This document shows positions 11,207 through 24,700 of a DNA stretch of 64,000 bases, piece after piece (position 1 is the first letter of the stretch; the number at the start of each line of letters is the position of its first letter). The notes below the pieces were generated by a model. That model worked only from the letters and a program-made list of their open reading frames with translations, did not search any database and had not been told where the DNA came from. Source of the DNA: Agroathelia rolfsii (lineage: Eukaryota; Basidiomycota; Agaricomycetes; Amylocorticiales; Amylocorticiaceae); contig JABRWF010000007.1 of NCBI GenBank assembly GCA_018343915.1, forward strand, positions 3,348,001-3,412,000, given 5' to 3'. The translations under genes were made by a program, and so were the position numbers.

Positions 11207-12537
11207 GAGCAAGGTGGAAGACAACGATAGTCATGCTGGGTAGGCACGGCGGCTTTGTTATTTGAAAAGGGATAAAAATAGTTGCTGCCTCCGTTACTAG
11301 TAGCAGCTTGCGCTGGTCGAATATTCAGTACATATATCCAGTAATAAAAGACAATTTCCAATGTTTGAGTCATATCATGAGGATCCTGTCTAGAGTTTTA
11401 AACTTGACATTGTTGATAATGCAGACGCTAGGTAGGACTCCTTAGTGGACAATTCACCTACGGACGCGGTCCGAGCTCCCGAGGCAGGTTCTGTTTCATC
11501 GTCGCCTGCCAATAAATTCAGGACTTTTCTTGACCACCTTCACAAGGTCCTCAAAATGCACATTCGGCAACGAGCCCAGTTTGCGGACCGGACAGAGGTA
11601 GCGCTCGATGCCAGAACACCAAGGGAGCCACTAGAAGGTCACGTGCCAAAGGGTCGGCACGCATGCGCACTAGATGCTTTCTGCCAAGGAGGCACGACGT
11701 CGGCAATGGGTACTGTCTTTGGAACACGCGCCTAGAGTAGATGCCTACAAGGCATCAAGCTGCTTTCTACTCTGTTGCAAATTCGGACCGCCTTGGCCTG
11801 AAATTGTCCCTAAGCATTTCAAAAAGAAAGGAAAGAGCGGGGACCCAACACACCCGACCGCTGCGCGCTTCTTCCCCCCTCAGGTGACATTTCAAGCCGC
11901 AATCGGAAAGTGCGAAGCGCTTTCGTCCCACGACTCTCATCTTCACTGCCCGCCAGCGTGCTTCAAAGACAACAGGGGATATATTGTGAGAAGATGGAGT
12001 TGTTCTCCATAAATACATACCCATTTTCGCGCAGTTACGCAATCATCCTTTATCATTACTTTACATCCCTACTTTCATTGCCGCACATTTTACTCGCTGC
12101 AATATCATGTATGCTTTTGACCGCCCGCCGGCTAAGCTGGACAAAGTTCCTCTTAGTTTCTTTACAACTCTCCCTCTCCCTTTTCTATTATTCTGGATTG
12201 ATCGTTCAGTTATACTAGTAGCGCTTGTTGTTAGTATCGCGCATCTTCGACAGCTGCAAATACAAACTTGTATATCGGTAGTGCCAAGCAAAAGGGAATA
12301 GGACTTTATACCAACTTTAATAAGAATAAAGTAGAGCTTCCAAGACCAGATGACTTGTGTACGAAGAGAAGGTGAAGAAGATTAAGCACAGAATAGTCTG
12401 GTCAATAGTCCCTGTGGTAACAGCATCGCCGAGAGCTCTCTGCAGGGAACATGGACGATGGCTGTGGCTGTCATGATGACATCATGTCACGGTAGTCGTA
12501 ATCCTGACGCTGCATCATTTTCAAGTTTCAACTCGAA
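11207..12537. other. Intergenic region between PLC and F-box genes
   Basis: Holds the 5' region of the phospholipase C gene and, toward 12.5 kb, that of the F-box gene. A GC-richer stretch at about 11430-12000 has overlapping open frames on both strands, none with a recognisable domain or family-like composition. Confidence 0.4.
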
Positions 12538-14225
12538 ATGCATCCATGTCTTGCTCTCCCCGATATCATCGAAAATATTCTCTCCTTTGTGGGTTGTTCT
12601 AGTAATGAATCTATCCCCGCCTTTTATCAAAACATCAACAATCGCAATACACTTGCGGCTGCAACGGTTTGTAAGGCATGGTTGGAACCGGGGCTTGATG
12701 AACTCTGGCACGTTCAGAGATCTATAGTCCCATTGTTAAGACTATTGCCCGAAGATTGTTGGGAAATAAGGCAACCATCTAATCAAATAAAGACGATGGT
12801 GTGTACTGGCCACGTACATTTGATCCTGTCAGTTGGATGCTGAATTTACGATGCTACCGTCAGTGCTTCCTTCGTCCCATCAAGCCCGACGAACTTTTTA
12901 GTCCACGCATTCTATTTTACTCGCGCAAAATCCGTGCACTTCTTATTACGCCCAATAATGTCTCATATTTTACTACTGTTAATGCAAAGGGGTATCGGTA
13001 TTTGCAATCGTGCATGTTAGACGGAAACAGCCGGCCGCTCTTTCCACGGCTTCAGGAGCTAGCTTATGTGCCCCCGTCTTGGAACGAAAACATCTTTGTT
13101 TCGGAAATGGCGTTTGTTATCTCGCTCACAGGGGTGCCCGACATTTCGATCCCACCTCCTTCGTCTCGTACAGGTCGTAACAACTTCCCTGTAGATCTTC
13201 CTGTCAGGCAGGATCCACCCGTTCTTCGGCGCCTTCACCTCAACTCAAGCCACCCAGCTTTTGTGGAAGATCACATGCGCACTCCAATTACCCTTTTCAA
13301 CGCAACACACTGGACCTCCCTAACGCACTTGCGGCTATGGGCATTATTACAGCCTGACACAATCATGAATATTGCCGCAATGCCTGCCTTAGAGGAGCTT
13401 CACATCCTTCTCTTACAGGAATCCTTACCTATTACGACCCAGAATCATGACCTATTTCAATATTTGCGAAATCTAACCATCGTCGTTGTTGAGAATATCC
13501 TCCCTGCTGCTCAATTTCTTCACCAATTTGATCCACCTGTTATTTGTTTGACAATTAATGCACCGTCTCTATCTCTTCCTCGCGGTATCATAGACCATCT
13601 GGATCAACTTGGCACTGGACTAAAATTGCCTCGTATTCGAAGTCTACTTACAACATTCAAACTATCAATACAACAGCGGTTCAATTTAGCAAATCGTGTA
13701 GACGAATCCTATCGCACTGTTTTCATGATGAGCCTATTATCTCTCTCAGGGCTTGAATCTGTCGAGATTGATATTGATTTTGGCGATTACTTTGGTGACT
13801 TGGATACCGCAATTCTTCGCATGGCGCCTGCTTGGCAGCGCCTCACCAACTTGAGCCTTTTCACCGGCGGACGAAGAGCAACACTAAAACGTTTGTCTAC
13901 TCTAAGCAGTCATTGTCCTCACTTGATCTCATTGACATTACCTGTGAATCTTTCTGGAGAGGTTCCAGATGATAGCGTGGCAAGGTCCTGCGAAAGATTA
14001 AATCTGGAGCCTATTGTCCTTAATTTTCCCAGATTTCAAGACGTGCCTTTATCTCGTTCCAAGATGATCAGCATTACGTTATTCCTTGTTTCGACCTTCC
14101 CCAACTTAAAACACATACGGGCCCCATGCTTCTCCGTAAATGATGACCCCTGGTTTTTGGATGATGGAAACCCCTGGGATCGAGCACTTCAGTATGTTCT
14201 TGAACGAAACCGTGAACAGGATTGA
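12538..14225 (+). CDS. F-box protein, LRR-like substrate domain
   Basis: Two exons (12538-12798, 12864-14225) with a 65-nt GTGTGT...CGTCAG intron give 540 aa. Residues 4-55 form an F-box: LALPDIIENILSFVG, a loop, then LAAATVCKAWLEPGLDELWHV, with the usual Leu-Pro start and Trp positions. The rest is a long region rich in Leu, Pro and His with irregular leucine-rich strands, as in the large Agaricomycete F-box family. Such proteins dock on Skp1 in SCF ubiquitin ligases and present substrates; the substrate here is unknown. Without splicing, the frame changes near 12800; the intron restores it and gives the family-like FLRPIKPDELFSPR junction. Start ATG 12538 is the first in frame before the F-box. 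Confidence 0.78.
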
Positions 14226-14578
14226 TGATTGCCGCCAAAAGAAACAAAGTTCTTTAGAGGTGTGTGATTTGCCTTGGAATTAGTAATGATACACCCCAAT
14301 TGATATCATATCTTCTATATTCCAAGTATGCATGTCATTGATTGTAATGTATTTATATCAACTTTCTGAATCTACAATATGTATATCCTATTATTTCCCA
14401 GATAAAAATAAACTAGTCATCAACAATTAGAGTGGTTGTGAATACGTGAATAGGGGTGACCCAGGATAACTGCAAGTTGTTTTTGACTTTAGTTGGAGCC
14501 TTTCATTCATATTATGCCTTCTAAAACGAGTCATTTTATGTTCGTACATACAAAGTCTATGTTCTTAGGACAAGACTC
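14226..14578. other. 3' spacer after the F-box gene
   Basis: AT-rich spacer with no coding signal of its own. A last exon of the minus-strand gene that follows could reach into it (a short open frame ends near 14432), but I could not fix the junction. Confidence 0.35.
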
Positions 14579-15218
14579 ACCCATTACATCAGTACTGTCT
14601 AGAGTCTGTCCAAGAGCTTTCATTTCTGCCGCTAAAACTTTGATCTCATCCATGGGCGTTCCCTCTTGGGAGGTTGGGCATCTCCTGATGCGATTCAATT
14701 TTGCAGCTCCAGCAGCGCACTATTAGGTAATTAATATTAGCATTTGCCGATAAATTTTAGCTATGCCATGGATTACTTCAAATACGTAAATGGCCTATAA
14801 GAAATTGCTCATGATTCAATAAATTGATAAAATAGGGATTCTTCATACTAGTAATACTCACTAGATAATGACCAGCTTTTTTCTCCATGCAATGTGTCGC
14901 GATGGTCCCATCCCTAACGAGGTTTACCAGGATGGAAAACTCTAAGTAGGAAATATCTTGCGACATGCTAAACATGTGATGCAAATACATCAAAGTCTTG
15001 TGGATATTATCAAAATTTTGCATATCAGGGTACGTAGTCATACTCGATGGATTAGAGGAAATGGATAGCTGAGAGGGATTAGATAGTTTTCGAGTGGAGG
15101 AATATGTGGAGAGCGATTGTCTGAGTAGGAGCTCTGGAAATCTTCCTTGATATAAAGCCGTCAAAACAATAGATCTGAAGATTTTCCGCTTTGCATTGAA
15201 CCATAGAGACCACTTCAT
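14579..15218 (-). CDS. Unassigned multi-exon gene (partial model)
   Basis: I do not recognise this protein. One exon runs from about 15218 to 14862 and ends at a good donor (GTGAGT). A second starts at 14719 after an AATAG acceptor and reaches about 14579, again at GTGAGT. Together they read about 165 aa with a Ser/Thr-rich start, a predicted helical middle (FDNIHKTLMYLHHMF) and a mixed-charge end (MDEIKVLAAEMKALGQTL). The intron (142 nt) is longer than is usual here. No signal peptide or named motif. The true start may lie in an upstream exon, and a 3' exon is likely. Helical, coding-like composition across a well-formed splice junction is the main support. Confidence is low. Confidence 0.35.
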
Positions 15219-17543
15219 AATTGTTAATGGTATATCTCAGTGGTCATGCCTATAAACCGCACTGCCGTTCATCCAAGTTAGAAGGACAATGGGAGTTGGA
15301 TAAGGAGTCCACTGGAGTCAACCATGTGGGCCTTGGAAGTATTACACGGGCTTTGTAAGCGGTAGTGAAGGATTGGCGTCTAGAAGCAACCAGATAGACT
15401 ACACAATTCGCTACTTCAGGCTTCGCTAACAGTAGTTACAGTACACTCCAAGTCGGACTGCCAATGAAGCCCACTAACGTTGAGTCGTCCTCATGGAGTA
15501 TTCAAGGTATTTCTTGATGTGATTGTCATTCTTGTCCAGCATCTCAGACTACCAATGTGGTTGGTTAAGATCCATGGATTTAGCTGAAAATGAGTGCCGT
15601 TGGTGGTCAGAATCACCAAATGTTGAATGGCTGTTTGGACAAAGCTTTTTTAACACCTGTGTAGATAAAATGACCTCCAAGCAGGGAATACCCAATAGTT
15701 TAAAATTGGCCTCCACATCATCGCCCCTCTACATCATACAACCTCCTCAATCTACCATCCATTTCCTATCTCAGCTATTATATCAATGAGCCTGCGTGTG
15801 GACGTGCGAAACATACTCCGAGAATGAATATGACTCCAACTTGAGAAATGTAGACATTGGTCGCCACATAAGGACCGAGATGGCACTCATAATCCACCTT
15901 CGTCTATTTAGCGACATCGTACGTATTCCCGCACAGACCTTTCAGTTCTCAGGTAGCTTGTCCAGCAAAAATATCTCGCACTATTCTACTCAGAGGATGC
16001 GAGAAATCAAGTATTAGATCTATTTCCTCGTCTTTTTTCATTCGAAATTCTCATTTTGACTCAAAAACTGCTTTAGTTGATTTATTTGAGGTGAATTATA
16101 CTCGTGATTTGAAAAGAAATCTTAAATGGAGACAATATTAATTGTTTCGATGCAGCGTGCCTTGAGAGCTACTCAACAAGGCTCCATTGGGAAATACCCA
16201 GATTTTGATCTTGGTTCACCATTGGAGCTTCAGGACTGGGCGACAGCCATGAAAAGGATTAGTAGAGACCCAAATCAAGACTTGCAAAGTAAACATACTA
16301 TAAGAGATGTTTGACGCCGGCAACTTTGATGCTTACTTGTTTTCATAGATATACTAGATAAAAAAATAAACGCAAAGTCACCCAAATTTCTCGGCCGCTA
16401 ATAGCTTTCTAGCTCACCCATCAGCTGTTTGCCTCTAGTTGGCGCCATTTGGAGTACGAATCCATTTGTTAGTTAACCTAATTCTACCTAGTAATAACGA
16501 ATTGATTTTATTTCTCGTGGTCCTCACCTTATTTTCAAATTCTCTCAACTCAACATGCACTAAGACCGAATATTTTTGATTGCACAATGGGATCAAAGCA
16601 TAAAATCTTAATGAAAACTTCGAAGCGGAGAGTAGCAGGTATCAATTCGCTACATAACAATATCAGCTACATGGTTCCTCTGACAAACCAACGCCTTGCA
16701 AAAGACCTCTCAATCCAGAGCTGAGCGCTCAGGCTCTATTATGTCAGGAGCGCATATATCCACCGTTTTGCTTTGCAATGTTTTGATTATTCTGTCTAAA
16801 TTCACCACTTAACGCTACAAAAAATGCTATGGCGCAGAGCAATCCTAGACCTTCTGAACTGTCTGGGACGGGTGCCTAGTGCTTAGCTTCTAAGTTCAAT
16901 TTGCCCTGGATGGTCTCAGCTACTGTCTAAGAGTCGTCAAAAAAACCTTAATATAATATTTGTTACATTTCAGTCGACTATTATCCACGGAATTAAATGA
17001 TACTTTATATCTGCATCACTAGTACTTGCATCATACTTGTAGCTGTTTTTAACCCTTTGGCTTTCTTACATGAATGTGGCTGGCATGACAAGTTTCACGC
17101 CATTTATGTGCCTTCCGCCGGCTACGAGTATCCATATACGAATAGGATGAGCCATGCAGTAATATTTGCTTCAGAAATACGTAAATGGACACAATATCTC
17201 ATGAATTTCTCGCTGAAAGATTGCAGTGACGTACAAAAAAATCACCTTCCCCCGCAGTTGCGCGGTGGATTTTTGCACACCACTGTACGTCGGGCTCCTA
17301 CATGCACTTGTGCACTTGTATATTTCAAATCGCCAAAATTTCTATACGGAGGAGGAGATTCTTAAATGAACCATTGCTAGTGGATACGTCTGATCTTCTG
17401 ACTTAGTACATGGATTTTTTGAACTCCATCAAGTGCTCAAGGCGCGAACAGATGAATACAGGTCGATCTACAACTAGCAGAATTAAAATATATAGGCAAC
17501 CATATGAAAAAGATGGTTGCTATCATGATATTGGTCAAGGAAA
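15219..17543. other. Long AT-rich intergenic region with a short inverted repeat
   Basis: No gene can be supported. Several open frames of 60-122 codons occur on the plus strand (for example 16126-16314 and 16997-17365) but none has a family signature. At about 17226-17301, GACGTACA plus AAAAATC words recur in inverted order (TGTACGTC at the far side), giving an imperfect hairpin of about 75 bp that may be a decayed MITE. Confidence 0.4.
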
Positions 17544-20500
17544 TCAAATGTCATCCTCTGGTCCATCCTCAATCATCTTCGCATAGTCTTCGTAGCTCGC
17601 GAATGTGGGTAACGAGCGCAACTTCTTCCTGGCCTCTTTGCGACTTTCCTTCTTCCTCTTTCTTTTGTTGTTGCCCTGAGATGAGCCAGCGATACCACCC
17701 CATTCTTCCTCTTCGTCTGCACCGTCTGCGTCGGGACCGTCATATTCGATGAGACCCGTGGGTGCGTCCGCATCCAGATCGATCAGGTCATCGTCATCAG
17801 AGCCTTCAGCGAGTGAGAAATGGTCTGATCCCTCATTATCGTCATCATCTTTCTCAGATTGCGAAGACCCATCGTTTTCTTTGTCCTCCTCGGTATCTTC
17901 GTCGTTACTGCCATCAAGATCAGAAGGAACCTCATCGCTATCCTCCATCAAACTGTCATCTCCCTCGGCAGCTGGCATACTTGCTTTCATAGCCTGTTGA
18001 GGTCGTGATGTGAGAAAGAGCATTATAACTCCCCCCAAAAAAGAAAAATCTGAAACAAACCTTCCAGATCTCCGCCTCTTCCGCATCACTATTCTCATCC
18101 TGATCGTCGAAGTCATCCGGGAGACCAGGCTGGCTTTCAAATCCACTATCTTCATCGTCAAGCCTGTTGCCTTGAGCACCTGCTTTCTCGCTCTTCTTTC
18201 CCTTGACATCGTCATCTCCTTCATCGTCTTCATCTTCGTCGTTGTCCTCTTCATCTTCCTCACCCATCTCTGCGTCAGAATCAGACACGTCACCCTTCCT
18301 GTTCTCCGCCTTCTTCGCCCTTGCTTTCTCTCTGTCGCTCCTTTTCGTAAAGTACCGATGGAAAAAGATCTGAAAGTTGATTGTTTAGTTATATATAATC
18401 CCGCAAAATAACAACTGCCAAATAAATCAAGAAACGCACCTGGTCGACCGGGACATCTCCCTCCTTCATCTTCAACCACCGCTTCTCATCATTCATCGTC
18501 CCTTCCACATCCGCTACTTCACCCCTGAGCAACTTCACACCCTCGCTCGCTCCACCGGCGGCGGCAGCAGGTTGCATGGCACTCGCACCGCGCGACTTGG
18601 GCTTCTTCGGATTCTTGAACACGAACCGGTCGAGGAAGTGCGTGAGCGTGTTGAGCGATAGGTCGGCGGAGGCGGTCAGTGGTTGGCCGGAGAGGAGTTG
18701 GTGTGCGTGTAAAGAGACGGTTGGGTGATAGTGTGTGAGGAGGGGAACCTATTGAGCAAAGGAAAAAAGGGAGGGGTGGTTAGATGTTTTTTCCGTTATA
18801 TTCGCTGGGTTGATAGGAAAAGAGGGATGCTTACCAGTTCCCAGAGAGGCGAAGACGATGCATGTGCGTATTGAGGGTCGCGTTTGCGCGGGTCGTAGGC
18901 CTCTGTGGATCCCGAGTTGTCATCCGCTGATGATGATGAGTCGTTGCTACTAGACAGCATTTCTCTCAAGCCAGGGACACTGCTGAAAAGCTATAGAGAG
19001 CAAATATACGTTATAGTTAAGAATAAAACCTAAGAAATCCATGTACTCACCTCTCCGAGCAAAAATAGCCCACCGGCGACGAACTCGGTTGCACCACTCC
19101 CACCAGTAGCAAGAACCTGAACAAACCTCCGCACAAGCGCACGTACGCGCTCGGTGTCTACGTCGGATTTGATGCTACGGAAGAAGAGGTTAAGGTACAT
19201 GGCCTGCTTGGAGCTTTGGGCCAGCCGCGAGTCGTGTAGGGAGGCGTAGAGGGCGCGGTAGTACCGATCCGTGAGGGTTTTGGCGAGAGAGTTGGTAACG
19301 GCGGAGGAGGAAGATGAAGATGAAGTGGTGTTGGCTTTGGAAAGGGAGACGCATATGTGTTGAATGAGTACGAGGGCCTGAAGGGAGATATTAAATGTGG
19401 ATGTATGCGTGATGAGGAAAAGCGTGTCGAGGTGTTTGTTCAGTCTGTTCAGAATAGTAGGGCGACTCAGTCAAGCCTTGAAGACCGGAAGACAATAAGT
19501 TGATCGTACCCAGCATCAGTAGCGTCCATCTTTGCGAATGGCAACGCACGGTTCACACCCGTCAACAATGCAGAAACCAACCTCGATTGAGTGTTCTCTA
19601 CTTCTGCAAAGCCTGCATCGCCCTTGACCTCCTTTGCCTTCATCTTACCTTTGCTTTTACCTTTGCCCTTTACTTTCACCCTACCGCCGCCATCCTTGTC
19701 CTTGTTATCCTCTGTCTCTTCTGCCTCATCCCCGTCGGCAGGCTCCTCAGATTCCGGCTCACCCAATATCTCCTTGAACATCTCAAAGTACACATCCAGT
19801 AGCTTGCGCGCAACATCACGGTCCTGCGAGGTTAACACGATCTGGTTGAACGTGATGGCGGCATAGTACCGTGCATGGGGGTTTCCCTCCCTCTTTACGT
19901 TCTTTTGTTGCTGCTTTTCTTTAGTGAGTTTAGCCACCTCCCCTGCGTCATCGAACCGAATGTGTTTGTTCGTAGGTGCTGCCGACGCTGTCATCGAGGA
20001 ACTGGCGGCGGTAGTGGTGGGAGGGCGAAGAACGAGGTTAACCACTTCATTGATGATCACGGCTTTCATGGACGGGTGGGTTTGGAGGACTTGAAGAAGG
20101 TGGTAGCTTGTGCGTGCACAAATGGGTTTTTCGTTGTCTCCGAGCTTGTTGACGAGGAGTCGAAGAAGGTTTTGCTCTTGTTCGGGACGGTCCCGTAGGA
20201 GGGTAGTCACGAGGGAGAGGGATTGTGTCCGAACGTAGGGGAGGGGGTCGAGGGTTAGAGTCTGCACATTTTTTAAGTTAGAGTAAGAATGGAGATGATC
20301 CGTATTTTGTTACCTCGAGGATTTGAAGGACGGAGAAGAAGAATTTTTTGAGCCAGTCTTCAAAGTGCCATAGGACGAGATGCGCATCAGTGACCTTGGA
20401 ATGGGTTAATGGCTGATCACGGAAATATCTTGAACACAAGAATACTTGAGTAAAATGCAGGTCAGAACAGATCAATTTACTCACTTGAGTTTGCGCTCCG

Positions 20501-21384
20501 GAGCACCACCACCAATCCACCAGTCGACGATACATCTCAGCGCCTTGAGACTTTCACCACGGCCACCACTGCCCTTGCCTCGTTCCGCCATTGAACGGAG
20601 GGTGTCGAGGGCCTTTGTATTGTGTACCGGACTACCTTGTACGAGTAGCGTGAGAGCACTCAAACGATCTGAGAGTGTGCCAGACGAGAGGATTTGGGAC
20701 AAGAATTTGACATCAGAAGAAGATGGCAGCGCTGCAGATGTCGATTGGTAGAGTTCGGTGTCCGAGGCATGCAGCTCTTGTGCTTTGGAGCTCAGTGAAG
20801 ATAAAGATGCATGTGTTATTGGATCGAGGGGCTTGGCAGCGGGTGGGAGAGGCGGCAGGGCGGTATACCACTGCGAGATGGGGTCTACGATAAATTTTGC
20901 ATGTCGATGTTTTAATTTTGATTCAGAGGTGGTTTTCGCAGACAAAGATAGTGCTGGTGGTGCAGCTGCTGAAGGCTTCTCCTTCTTCTCTTTTAGAGGT
21001 TTCGATGCATTTTTTGAGTTCCTGTCGCCTTGATTTTTCTTGTTGTCTTTTGATTTCGACTTTGCAGCGGAGGGTTTTGGATCAGGACTGGGCTCTTCTG
21101 CAGCGTCAGATACGCCAGAATTGATATTCAGGTTCTTGAGAAATGCCGACACATCTTTTGTCAAAGCTACCTACGCAATTTTGTGAGAAGATAAAGAAAA
21201 AAAGAGATGGATCTGTCGAGCCACACACGTCGTCTGCGGCAGCAACAGTCGATGATTTTCCGCTATGGCCCTTCTCAACCTGGCGTACGAGCTCCAAGTC
21301 CTCTTCTGTACCACCTAGTGCATGGATCTGGTCTCTGAGCACCTCTTCAGAGTTTTTCTTTGATTTTTGCTTGGAATGGGACAT
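17544..21384 (-). CDS. MAK21: Ribosome biogenesis protein Mak21/Noc1 (CEBPZ family)
   Basis: Nine exons (21229-21384, 20485-21170, 20314-20428, 19510-20261, 19051-19444, 18835-18990, 18440-18748, 18061-18369, 17544-17993) give 1,108 aa in frame; yeast Mak21/Noc1 is 1,025. Noc1 pairs with Noc2 in the nucleolus to escort early pre-60S particles. Family features: a Lys-rich N terminus, the LTLDPLPYVRTQSLSLV repeat region, HARYYAAITFNQIVL, the CBF-domain segment YRALYASLHDSRLAQSSKQ, IFFHRYFTKR before the acidic tail, and the conserved end SLPTFASYEDYAKMIEDG. Acidic Asp/Glu/Ser tracts fill the last two exons and a Lys/Gly tract follows EDNKDKDGGG, both common in nucleolar assembly factors. Start ATG 21384 opens a Lys/Ser-rich exon. 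Divergent from SAC3, 316 bp away. No defects seen. Confidence 0.92.
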
Positions 21385-21700
21385 GGTGGGCCCTATAGGA
21401 CAGTATGAACAAGAAAAAAAAAAGGCAATAAAATGGGATATTTCAGCCGGAAGCAAAACACGGGGTTTGTTTCATTATTTCGACGGATAATTATTTCGTT
21501 TATTACACCCAGGCAGCATCATCACCTCCACTCCCTAGTCGATTTCTCACACTGAACAGGCTACTGGACTAGGCATACTAGTGTGTGCTCAGGCTGGGCT
21601 TACTGTTTGCAACTTTCTCTGACGTGTACCATGACTGCAGTCCCACCCATGAGCGGCACCCGGAATCGCACCTGGAAGCGGTCTGCCCAGGGCACCCGCG
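21385..21700. promoter_or_regulatory. Shared divergent promoter region, MAK21 and SAC3
   Basis: The 316-bp spacer between the start codons of MAK21 (-) and SAC3 (+), the only room for both core promoters. It contains an A-rich tract near 21415-21422. Two housekeeping genes of nuclear RNA/ribosome export are thus physically linked; co-regulation is inference. Confidence 0.5.
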
Positions 21701-24700
21701 ATGCAGGCAAGCAAGCCATTACCAATGAATGACTTGGATATTTATGCTGCATCGTCTCCAGATGACACTGCCCAGGACTCACCATCACAAGACTCTGGGC
21801 AAGAGGTCGAGGAGCCAGAGTTTGAGACAAAGGAGGAGCTCCAGAAATACTTTGCTCTCGTGCGTTGAATATCTATCCTTTTTATGCTACACACTATGAT
21901 GCTCTTGTATAGCTTGTCAAGCAACGTAAAGAAGAGACCGCCCAGGCCATCAAGGATGGCAAGATTGATGCCCCAGGTGTCCGAAGACGACTCGAAGATG
22001 CATTGGTTATGAAGGGAACATGCACAGATATGTGTGCCCGCTTCGAGCGCTACGAACGAATGATCTCTGGCAATATTAGGAGGTGGGAGAAGGTGTGTGG
22101 TGTTGTCTTGCGCGCTAAAAATATTTCCTAAGCTTGGCTGCAGGTGCCTGGTACCAACAAGGTCGATCACAAGCGATGCGTTCGTGCATTTGCCCGCGCA
22201 AACGGGGACGTCATGATTCCGTCCGATGTTCGACCACCGCATATCCTCAAGGTACTCCCCCCTTGCAACTATTCTGATCAATCCAGAAAGCTAGTACGCC
22301 AACACCCAAAATTTCTTCTCTCTCGCAGAAAACACTCGACTATCTCTTCCGTGACCTCATTCCCCTCGCCGACTTCAAGGAAACTTTTACCTTTATTTAC
22401 GACCGTACGCGCGCCATCCGGACTGACTTCACCATTCAACATGAGAATGGGCCACTAGCTATCGAGTGTTTTCAGCGATGTGCCCGGTTCTCGATTATTG
22501 GCGTGCATTTCTTCGTGGGTACGAACGAATGGGATGCCAACTATGACATCGCCGTCAGACAATGTGCGCATGCGACCTGCTTCTGTCAGTGGACGTGTAC
22601 TCATCCCGCATATAGCCCTTATCTCTTTGCAAGAGTTCTACATGGATAACAAAGCCGGCGCCGACGGTCGACCGGTGTACGTTTCTCCAGCCGAAGCCGA
22701 GTTCCGAGTGTACCACATTCTCCACCAAATCCGTGACAGGACACTCTACACTGACGTACCCCCAGAAGAACAAGACGCCATCTTTAAATGCGTCATGCGC
22801 TTTCGTGCGCATATCCATCAAATTAACGGTCTTATTGCTAAAACTTCAAAACCTAAGATTGACGCGAAAGGTATGCAGATCTTCCAGAGGCTTGTGGGGC
22901 TGCTGCATGAGCAAGGTGACAAAGGTATGATGTACCTTGTCGCTTGTATTCTCCAGTCTGTCTTCGGACGCTCGTCAGTCCCAGATATCGAGCATATTAA
23001 AGGAGACCTGACATGGGCGGAAATTATCGACGGCGTACAGTCCAAGGCGCCGGTGATGGACGGGTACCACAAGATCGCGGAAACAAGCGCGTCGAGTGGC
23101 TCGCCGAACGTCCAGGCCCCTGGAGCTGATGCTCCTCCATTACCGCAGGATACTACGACTCATCTTACGCAAACATCCTCTTCACTAACATTCGGCGAAC
23201 AAAAACCATCCCCATTCTCGAATCCGTTTGGTGTTAAGCCCAAGGCGGATGCATCACTGCCCTCCGACAATGCTACATCCACTAAACCGTCACCATTCGG
23301 CGGGGCTGCGTCAAGCTCTTCTCCCTTTGGCGTCAGGAACGTGCCAACACCCACACCCTCCCCATTCGTACCATCCGCACCAACTTTATCGGATACGGGA
23401 AGCGCGTCTGGCTCTTCCCAACCAACACTTTTTGGCATTAAACCTTCGGGAGAACAGGCACCGTCTGCTTTCCTGGCTAGCTCATCGGCTTTTGCTAGTC
23501 TTTCTGCGCCGTCGCAACAGCAGCAATCACAAGCTAATGGAAAAAGTATTTTTGGTGGAATTCGCTCAAGCTCGCCGTTTGGTAGCTTATCGCCTTCCAA
23601 CGCGCCGAGCCCGCCCCCCGCCCTGAAACCTGTAGGTGATGCGCCTGGTAGTGATAATGCATCGAGTCCCTTCGGTGGGTTCAGTCAGAGGGTGGGCACA
23701 TCTACTGCGCCTGAGCAAACAAACGGGTTTGGCGCCAAACTGTCTTCGTCCTCGCCATTTACGCTCAACGCGGCCGCCCCTTCTTTCAAGCCAACTGGTT
23801 TGCTGTCGTCTGCTGGTGTCACTTCTACTGCACAATCACCTACATTCCCAGCGCCACCCACGGCTGCCAAACCCAAAGAAGAGGCTACAACCTCTGCGAT
23901 CCCCAATTTCTTTGCGTCTTCGGGCTCGGGAGCATCTACGGGATCCGGACCGCTGAAGAACGAGAAAGTAAAGTTCCCCTCGTTTGCAGATGCGCCACCT
24001 TTAAGCTCATCTGAGTCGACGTTCCGAGCCCCGAAAAACGAGGAAAGAAGGTTCCCTTTGCTCGCTGATGCACCGCCTCTAGGATCTTCATCGACAGAAC
24101 CTGCGGTGCCCTTTACGAGTTCAGAGAAAGCGGAAAGCGGACCATCAGAACGAATTGCCAACGGGTTTGGTATACAGCCTTTTACTACGTTGAGACTGCC
24201 AAAACCATCTTCCGGTGAAGCAGCGGCTACTTCTTCTGCCACTCCTATTGCGCAAAAACCACCAGGAAATACTGCACCGCAAGCGTTCATGCTCCCTCCT
24301 TCTCTTCCCTCGACTAAATCGTTTGTGCCGCTTTCATCTACACCATTTTCTTTTCCCCCTACGACAAGCTCGACGACGCCTTCTCTCACTCCTCCGCAAA
24401 GGCCAGTCATCAACACATCCTTCTCAACCGCTTCCTTCTCCCAGCCACGGACGCCAACTACCGCCGCACCTGGTGCTCCAAAACACGATCCCGTGTCGCT
24501 GCCGAGTACACCTGCGGGCGTTTCTTCCTTCGCAGCATCTGCATTCCCGCCACCACCTGCAACCCCCGACGCTTTATCGACAACGACGCCAACCGCGCCT
24601 GGGTCTGTTACCACGGCGGGCTCATCCAAACCCTCTATTCGGCTCCCAAAAGAGTTCATGCCCATGCATGGTGGTGTCCTGAGCCCTCTCCCTCTTGGTA

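Noticed and set aside
15219..17543. CRISPR, bacterial operon or rRNA features
   Set aside because: Spliced genes throughout show nuclear fungal DNA; no such structures are present here or elsewhere in the window.
17544..18479. A long continuous minus-strand frame overlapping the MAK21 3' exons, starting as its own protein
   Set aside because: It reads through an intron in the wrong frame; the spliced frame gives the Mak21 end.
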